Below are positions 58,963 through 64,000 of a DNA stretch of 64,000 bases, piece after piece. Within the stretch, counting starts at the first letter, position 1; every line of letters starts with the position of its first letter. The DNA is taken from positions 2,194,001 to 2,258,000 of the forward strand of contig NZ_CP096016.1 in the NCBI RefSeq assembly GCF_023650515.1. The letters are read 5' to 3'. Source of the DNA: Alkalimarinus coralli. Its GTDB lineage: Bacteria > Pseudomonadota > Gammaproteobacteria > Pseudomonadales > Oleiphilaceae. The position numbers and the translations under genes are program-made. The notes beneath the pieces are model-generated. The model ran no database searches and was not told the origin of the DNA. It saw only the letters and a list, made by a program, of their open reading frames with translations.

Positions 58963-59886
58963 ATGAAAACTGCTTATATAAGTCATCATGACTGCACTTT
59001 GCACAATATGGGGCCAGAGCACCCTGAAAGCCCTGCTCGCTTGATGGCTATCCTTGACCAAATTCAAGATACACGTCTAAATCAAGACCTCGACTTTATA
59101 CGCGCAGAATTGGTAAACCCTGATCATGTCAGGCGCGTGCACCCGGCCACATACGTTGAGCAACTCGACCTTATACAGCCTAAAAAGGGGCGCATATATG
59201 CAGACCCAGACACCATTATGATGCCCGATACCATGCGCGCCGCAAAACTGGCAGCAGGCGCTGCTGTTCAGGCTGTGGATGCCGTCATGTCAGGGCAGAA
59301 CAAAAATGCCTTTTGCGCCACGCGTCCACCTGGCCATCACGCAGAACGTAACAAAACCATGGGGTTCTGTTTCTACAACAACATCGCTGTCGCAGCAAAA
59401 CACGCACTGGATTTTCATGGCCTGGACAGAGTCGCTATTATCGATTTCGATGTACATCAGGGAAATGGTACCGTCGATATATTCCAGGACGACCCAAGAG
59501 TTCTGGTCTGTTCCAGCTTTCAACACCCCTACTACCCATACAGTCATCACGCGGTTCACAAGCCGAACATTATTAATTTACCGCTGGAGGCTCATACACA
59601 AGGGCTGAGCTTTCGAAACAAAATTGAGAAAGCATGGCTAAATGAGCTACAAAATCATAAACCGCAACTGATTTTAATTTCAGCAGGTTTTGATGCACAT
59701 AAAAATGACCCGATGGCGGATCTTGAGCTGGATAAAACCGATTATCGGTGGATTACAGAAATGCTGGTAGATGTTGCCAAGTACTATAGTAATGACCGAA
59801 TCGTCTCAATACTAGAAGGGGGTTATAACTTAAAGGCACTGGCTGAGAGCGTGGAACAGCATCTGGAAGTATTGGCTGGTTTTTAA
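58963..59886 (+). CDS. Histone deacetylase-like amidohydrolase (class II type)
   Basis: The 307-residue arginase/deacetylase-fold enzyme has the complete zinc site: RPPGHHAERNKTMGFCFYNNIAVAA (catalytic His pair), RVAIIDFDVHQGNGT (Asp and His ligands) and SAGFDAHKNDPMADL (second Asp). EGGYNLKALAESV ends the domain. Relatives include acetoin-utilisation AcuC, acetylpolyamine amidohydrolases and bacterial lysine deacetylases. Being divergent from a Pat-type acetyltransferase suggests lysine deacetylation, but this is context inference. The Shine-Dalgarno is weak. A bidirectional terminator follows. Confidence 0.92.
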   Translation: MKTAYISHHDCTLHNMGPEHPESPARLMAILDQIQDTRLNQDLDFIRAELVNPDHVRRVHPATYVEQLDLIQPKKGRIYADPDTIMMPDTMRAAKLAAGAAVQAVDAVMSGQNKNAFCATRPPGHHAERNKTMGFCFYNNIAVAAKHALDFHGLDRVAIIDFDVHQGNGTVDIFQDDPRVLVCSSFQHPYYPYSHHAVHKPNIINLPLEAHTQGLSFRNKIEKAWLNELQNHKPQLILISAGFDAHKNDPMADLELDKTDYRWITEMLVDVAKYYSNDRIVSILEGGYNLKALAESVEQHLEVLAGF

Positions 59887-59950
59887 ATAAACGGATAGTC
59901 AGCCAGTATTCCGAGTAAGTATAAAGCTGGTGGGCAGAACCTAAAGCGAC

Positions 59951-59980
59951 AAAAAAAGGGGAAAATACTTTCCCCTTTTT
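59951..59980. terminator. Bidirectional terminator between the deacetylase gene and fliS
   Basis: AAAAAGGGGAAA pairs with TTTCCCCTTTTT around a 4-5 base loop, with A and T tracts on both sides, so it can terminate both convergent transcripts. Confidence 0.85.
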
Positions 59981-60016
59981 AAACAGGTGAGCTGATTTTA
60001 CTCATTCAGGCGTGAA

Positions 60017-60412
60017 CTATACGATGCCCTGCTCTAGTGCTTCTTCTCGAATTCCGTCCCAACCTTCTTTAACCTTACGCAGATGGCTTGCCACTTCATC
60101 GAGCATATCAACATCATTCTTAACATTGGCTTCAAACAACCTGCGCTCGATATATGCGTATAAGTCAGATAAGTTAGAAGCAAGCTCCTGCCCTTCTTCA
60201 ATATTTAAGAAGCTACGCAAGCCAGATACGATCTCGATAGACTTATTGATCAAACGATTTTTGCCTTCGTAATCAGATGCCTGGATACGGCCTTTAGCCA
60301 TATTGATTCGTTCCAAAGCACCTTCAAACAATAGTTGTATTAAACGGTGTCGATCAACATCAATAACGCTAGTTTGTGTATTGACCGCTTGATATTGGTG
60401 TAGTGCATTCAT
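60017..60412 (-). CDS. fliS: Flagellar export chaperone FliS
   Basis: The 131-residue all-helical protein matches FliS: YQAVNTQTSVIDVDRHRLIQLLFEGALERINMAKGRI, LINKSIEIVSGLRSFLNIEEGQELASNLSDLYAYIERRLFEAN. FliS binds the C-terminus of unpolymerised flagellin and delivers it to the export gate. AGGTGA precedes the ATG. It is downstream of fliD; no fliT-like gene follows before the terminator. Confidence 0.95.
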   Translation of the reverse strand: MNALHQYQAVNTQTSVIDVDRHRLIQLLFEGALERINMAKGRIQASDYEGKNRLINKSIEIVSGLRSFLNIEEGQELASNLSDLYAYIERRLFEANVKNDVDMLDEVASHLRKVKEGWDGIREEALEQGIV

Positions 60413-60574
60413 AATTCACCTGTAAACATCTTTTAAGTAAACCAGGGGTTAAGCTGGCACTTGCTATAGCATCTGAAGCTACATCTTTTAATATGCTATT
60501 GTTATCGGCATTGCTTAAATTTTCTTAACCGACTTACACAATATTTTAGCCCAAAAATCTATCGTACCTAGCCG

Positions 60575-60616
60575 ACAACATAGTCGAACTTAACAAACAA
60601 CACAGTCGAACTTAAC
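60575..60616. repeat. 22-bp period duplication in the fliD-fliS spacer
   Basis: ACAACATAGTCGAACTTAAC (60575-60594) recurs as ACAACACAGTCGAACTTAAC (60597-60616), one mismatch in 20, just after the fliD stop codon. Confidence 0.85.
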
Positions 60617-60622
60617 CAGTAC

Positions 60623-62602
60623 TTAGTCGTCCTTTGACCCAGCTAATGCAGATAGCTGACTTTTCAAAAAGTCCTGTGTGCTATTCAGCTGAGATACCAG
60701 TATATCCGCCGCTGTAAACTGCGCTGAGAGCCTTGATCTCAAATTTTCTACTCTCAAATCAAGCTGCTCACGCCCTTTCGTGATCTCTGCTAATTGGTCT
60801 TTAAGGCCAGTCTCTTTTGCACCGATAATGCCTTCAAATTCAAGGAAACTATTAAGCTTATCGACTAACTGATCGCCAACACCTTCAATAAACGTTACCG
60901 AGCCGCGACTTCCGGTTGCAGAGCCTTCAACTTTTACGGCTAACCCTTCGCTGTCATCGCCTTCGGCGCCTGTCAGTATCTGGCCTTTTCCTGTCGCTTC
61001 AACACCGTTAATAGTGCCTTTTACATCCAGCCCGTCAACGCCTGCAATTGCATCAATACCCAACGATGCCAGCGTATTGGTATCTACCGAAGTGAAAGAC
61101 ACTTTAGACTCACTGCCAAATGTGCCAGAGTTAAACTGTAGCTGGCCGCTACCATCCAGAGAGACAGAAATTGCAGCGCCTGCTGAGCTAAGATTTGCGT
61201 CAGCATCCAGTTGCTTTTGGATTTCAGTCACCAGTTCGGCATCGGTATAGGTGCCAGCGGTGAGTGTTATATCGGCACTTTCTGTGCCATCAACGCTAAT
61301 CTTGAAGGTATCGTTATCGGCGTCAATGACAGTCGACGCCCCAATAGCCACGTTACCCGTGAAGCTACCATTTGTAGCCGCCTGAGTAATATTAATGTCA
61401 TAAGTGCCCGGTACCGTTTCTGCTGTTTTCTTGGAGAACGAAACTTGCGAATCAGATGCTCTACCCTGCTCAGCAAACAATGCCATAACATCATCGGGTG
61501 AGTCTGCAAGCGCTTTAGTAAACGCCTCATCATCAACTGAAAGCATACCGGTTGTTCGATCTGTGCTTATACCAACTTCTGCAAGGCTACGAACCGATGA
61601 GCTATCAAGCCCTGGTACCACTTGAGATAAAACACTTCTTAACTGGGAGTTAATTGAACGGATCGTCGAATCACCCAGCAACAATCCGTTTTCTGAGTTG
61701 CCGTTTGGGTCAAATGCGGTGACTTCATTGAGGATCGTTTTAACTTCGTTAAACGAATCAACAAAGTCCTGTATTCGTTCCAGAACTTTTTCTGTGTCCT
61801 GCGTGACAGAAACCGTTGCAGGTGAACCATTGGTCTTGCCGGTAAGCGTGAATGTTACCCCGTCAATAGCATCTGACACGGTATTTGATTGCCGAGAAAC
61901 AGCTATACCATTAACTGAAAACAGCGCATTTTTTGCTTCAACGGACTCGGTCAGGTGATTATTAGTGCCGTCAAACGAAAGCTGTGAAAGGCCTAATGCA
62001 TCAGTGCTGTTACCGTCCCCGGTATCGTTAACACTAATTTCGATAGCGTTATCAAGGCCCGAGTTCTGTGCAGCAAACACCAACACAAAACCTGAACCTG
62101 TATCGATTACACTGGCATTAACTGCCAGGTCTTCTTCGGCATTGATAGCATTCGCAATACCTTCAAGCGTATTGTTGCTACCATCGATCGTAATGTCTTT
62201 TGTGACATCTCCAACTTTAATGCTTAGCGTACCTGTACCAAGCCCCGTCAGATTTTTATCCGCAAATGAAGCGGTACTTAACGAGTGAGCCTGAGCAAGC
62301 TCGGTAACTTCTAAAGAATATTGACCAACAGCAGCCCCATTAGTCGCGGTTGCAGTTACATTGCTGGAAGATGACTCGGCGTTTAACGCCTGTAGAGCGC
62401 TAGGGTTACTCAGCACTCGGGTAGGAAGTCTAAGATCGGTAAGGGCACTTCGAATGCGTCCAACCGCTGAAAGCTCAGCTTGAACCTGCTCTTCTTTACG
62501 ATCAAAACGAAGCTCGGTGGGCGCGCGCTCTGCTTCTGCTAATTTGTCTATAAGGTCACTGGTTAAAACACCAGAACCGATACCTATGGATGAAACAGAC
62601 AT
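60623..62602 (-). CDS. fliD: Flagellar filament cap protein FliD
   Basis: The 659-residue hook-associated protein 2 has an N-terminal FliD_N domain (SVSSIGIGSGVLTSDLIDKLAEAERAPTELR) and repeated flagellin hook IN-type strands (TLEGIANAINAEEDLAVNASVIDTGSGFVLV). A large variable middle follows, then FliD_C (GSVTFIEGVGDQLVDKLNSFLEFEGIIGAKETGLKDQLAEI). The C-terminal coiled coil is LRSRLSAQFTAADILVSQLNSTQDFLKSQL. The first in-frame codon is a GTG, but GGGGG 8 bases before the ATG at 62602 and the conserved MSVSSIG start decide for the latter. Confidence 0.95.
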   Translation of the reverse strand: MSVSSIGIGSGVLTSDLIDKLAEAERAPTELRFDRKEEQVQAELSAVGRIRSALTDLRLPTRVLSNPSALQALNAESSSSNVTATATNGAAVGQYSLEVTELAQAHSLSTASFADKNLTGLGTGTLSIKVGDVTKDITIDGSNNTLEGIANAINAEEDLAVNASVIDTGSGFVLVFAAQNSGLDNAIEISVNDTGDGNSTDALGLSQLSFDGTNNHLTESVEAKNALFSVNGIAVSRQSNTVSDAIDGVTFTLTGKTNGSPATVSVTQDTEKVLERIQDFVDSFNEVKTILNEVTAFDPNGNSENGLLLGDSTIRSINSQLRSVLSQVVPGLDSSSVRSLAEVGISTDRTTGMLSVDDEAFTKALADSPDDVMALFAEQGRASDSQVSFSKKTAETVPGTYDINITQAATNGSFTGNVAIGASTVIDADNDTFKISVDGTESADITLTAGTYTDAELVTEIQKQLDADANLSSAGAAISVSLDGSGQLQFNSGTFGSESKVSFTSVDTNTLASLGIDAIAGVDGLDVKGTINGVEATGKGQILTGAEGDDSEGLAVKVEGSATGSRGSVTFIEGVGDQLVDKLNSFLEFEGIIGAKETGLKDQLAEITKGREQLDLRVENLRSRLSAQFTAADILVSQLNSTQDFLKSQLSALAGSKDD

Positions 62603-62747
62603 AACTATTGCCCCCACTAAACAGTAAAATAAGTCAGCTATTTAACACCGTCAACTACAAAGCGTATAACTGACCTATTTACTGTATCGGCAACTACAGG
62701 CAAAGTTTTTCCTTTTTCCTGTAAATAAATGTAACTTGTTGCCGGTT

Positions 62748-63152
62748 TTACACCTTAATGTTAAATAAACTTAGTGGCTCATCCTGTTGCAAGTCCTGCG
62801 CCAACCTCAATGCCACATCATCAGGTATTTGTCTGACTACTTCTGAAGTCTGACGATCAACAACGGTTATCACAGTTTTTCCAGATGAATCGTCCGTCTG
62901 AAATTCAAGGTCTCGTTGCACATTCTGAATATAGTCATTCAGCTTGGTCACCGCTCCCTCTAACTGTTTATCCTTTTGCTCCTGACTCTGTTCACCACCC
63001 ACCTTATTAACATTCTCGGCTGATATGGTGTTAACAGAACCATTCGACTTATCGGATACCGTGGCTGCCTGCTGGGGTTCCTGCTGAGGTGAAGACGCAG
63101 ACGACCCAGCCCTGGTGGCCAGATCCAAACTACTTAACTTAACGTCATTCAT
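62748..63152 (-). CDS. flaG: FlaG family flagellar protein
   Basis: The 134-residue protein has a Ser/Gln/Glu-rich variable first half and the FlaG domain in the second half: AVTKLNDYIQNVQRDLEFQTDDSSGKTVITVVDRQTSEVVRQIPDDVALRLAQ. FlaG influences filament length in polar flagellates and typically lies between fliC and fliD, as here. GAGGTG precedes the ATG. Confidence 0.92.
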   Translation of the reverse strand: MNDVKLSSLDLATRAGSSASSPQQEPQQAATVSDKSNGSVNTISAENVNKVGGEQSQEQKDKQLEGAVTKLNDYIQNVQRDLEFQTDDSSGKTVITVVDRQTSEVVRQIPDDVALRLAQDLQQDEPLSLFNIKV

Positions 63153-63194
63153 AAAACACCTCTACTCTAAGATCTCTAATAACTAAGTGAAACT

Positions 63195-63229
63195 TAAAAT
63201 CCGGCTTTAGCGAAGTGCACTAAAGCCGG
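63195..63229 (-). terminator. Intrinsic terminator after flagellin
   Basis: A perfect 10-bp stem CCGGCTTTAG/CTAAAGCCGG with a 9-base loop is followed on the minus strand by ATTTT. It lies 20 bases past the flagellin stop. Confidence 0.85.
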
Positions 63230-63248
63230 TCAAGTTATCGCTTAACTA

Positions 63249-64000
63249 TTATCCCAGTAGTGATAGCACCTGCTGTGGACCAGCATTAGCCTGGGCTAAG
63301 ATTGAAATACCCGCCTGCTGTAGAACCGAAGATCTGGACAGTGCAGCGGTTTCTGCAGCAAAGTCAGCATCCTTGATTCGAGAATTTGCAGCTGACAAGT
63401 TCTCAGAGTTGATCTGGTTTGATGAGATCGTGTTATCAAAGCGGTTTTGGATCGCACCCAAGTTTGCACGCTCGGTGTTAACCTGTGTTAGCGCGTTATC
63501 CACTGCCTGGATAGCAGCATTCGCACCAGCAACCGTACTGATATCAACATCTTTCAGCAACGTACCAGACTCAGAGCCACCGTAAGTGCCGACATTTAGG
63601 CCAACATTTTCAATATCTCCAGTTTCTGTACCTAAGGTAAATGAGCCTGCTGATTTAAGCACCACACTTGCGACATTTACACTATCAACAAAACCTTCAT
63701 CGTTAGCAGCACCACCACCGGTAAGCTCTATATTACGTCCATCTTCAGCTACTAACTTATAGCTGTCACCATCCAACACCTCAGCTCTCACACCAGTCTG
63801 GCCAGACTTCGCATTGATAGCATCAATAGCGTTAGTTACCTTAGTCGCCACATCTGAACCAGCAGCAATATCAATAGTGACGCCATTAATACCTATCTGC
63901 CCAGCTGTGGTTACAGTAATGTCGCCAGAATAAATTGTATTCTCGCCAGCTTCAGCAGTAACTCCTGTGGTATCAGAAATCCGGTTTATCGCTGCAGCTA
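63249..64000 (-). CDS. fliC: Flagellin (partial, 3' part only)
   Basis: The last 249 codons of a flagellin are present; the frame is open to the window edge, so the N-terminus is missing. The visible part has flagellin hook IN-type motifs (ITVTTAGQIGINGVTIDIAAGSD, TNAIDAINAKSGQTGVRAEVLDGDSYKLVAEDGRNI in short stretches). It ends with the conserved D0/D1 C-terminal helix (ANLGAIQNRFDNTISSNQINSENLSAANSRIKDADFAAE, finishing QANAGPQQVLSLLG). A GTG at 63851 is internal and not a start. FlaG, FliD and FliS follow downstream in the usual order. Confidence 0.96.
   Translation of the reverse strand, partial: AAAINRISDTTGVTAEAGENTIYSGDITVTTAGQIGINGVTIDIAAGSDVATKVTNAIDAINAKSGQTGVRAEVLDGDSYKLVAEDGRNIELTGGGAANDEGFVDSVNVASVVLKSAGSFTLGTETGDIENVGLNVGTYGGSESGTLLKDVDISTVAGANAAIQAVDNALTQVNTERANLGAIQNRFDNTISSNQINSENLSAANSRIKDADFAAETAALSRSSVLQQAGISILAQANAGPQQVLSLLG

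Overview
The window looks like chromosomal core DNA of a marine gammaproteobacterium of the Marinobacter/Oleiphilus type. This rests on gene content and order: ybgC-tolQRAB-pal-cpoB next to ruvCAB and aspS, a GDH-180 type glutamate dehydrogenase, FabR, an imuA-imuB-dnaE2 cassette, a DUF6160 surface protein and polar-flagellum genes (fliC-flaG-fliD-fliS). GC is moderate by eye. The species cannot be named from the sequence alone.

Layout. 1-5.1 kb: a chalcone-isomerase-like secreted protein, a PerM/AI-2E permease, a TusA-like protein, the periplasmic protease BepA and NadA. 5.2-5.6 kb: two identical tRNA-Lys(TTT) genes with promoter and terminator. 5.6-15.9 kb, all on the minus strand: fmdB-like, aspS, ruvC, ruvA, ruvB, ybgC, tolQ, tolR, tolA, tolB, pal, cpoB. 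16-28 kb: an Hpt/HD-GYP signalling protein, fabR, a HIT protein, ugd, galE, tadA, guaA, guaB, xseA and an unrecognised repeat-bearing lipoprotein. 28-37 kb: proS, a lytic transglycosylase, DUF2835, DUF6160 and the 1618-residue glutamate dehydrogenase. 37.6-45.1 kb: a complete MoxR/DUF58/DUF4381/VWA/VWA-TPR/BatD operon. 45.3-49.2 kb is the most repeat-rich stretch: DUF2788, a tandem array of about 107-bp units split by an intact IS1182-family element, yaaA and a small thioredoxin-fold protein. 49-55.7 kb: rdgC and the SOS mutagenesis operon imuA-imuB-dnaE2 with a perfect LexA box. 55.7-59.9 kb: a Pat-type protein acetyltransferase divergent from a histone-deacetylase-like amidohydrolase. 60-64 kb: fliS, fliD, flaG and the 3' part of a flagellin gene that runs off the window.

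No phage, CRISPR array, defence island or biosynthetic cluster is visible. The least expected content lies between the genes. A family of 140-143 bp elements (four full copies plus one remnant) has 16-bp terminal inverted repeats and 5-bp target duplications, so it behaves as a MITE. One copy sits exactly on the bepA stop codon and another separates ruvC from ruvAB. The 107-bp array with its IS1182 insertion can be reconstructed to a clean empty site. Several spacers carry short tandem duplications (10, 15, 16, 16 and 22-bp periods). Functionally the window mostly covers envelope integrity (Tol-Pal, BepA, Bat), DNA repair and mutagenesis (RuvABC, XseA, RdgC, ImuABC), nucleotide and sugar metabolism, and motility.
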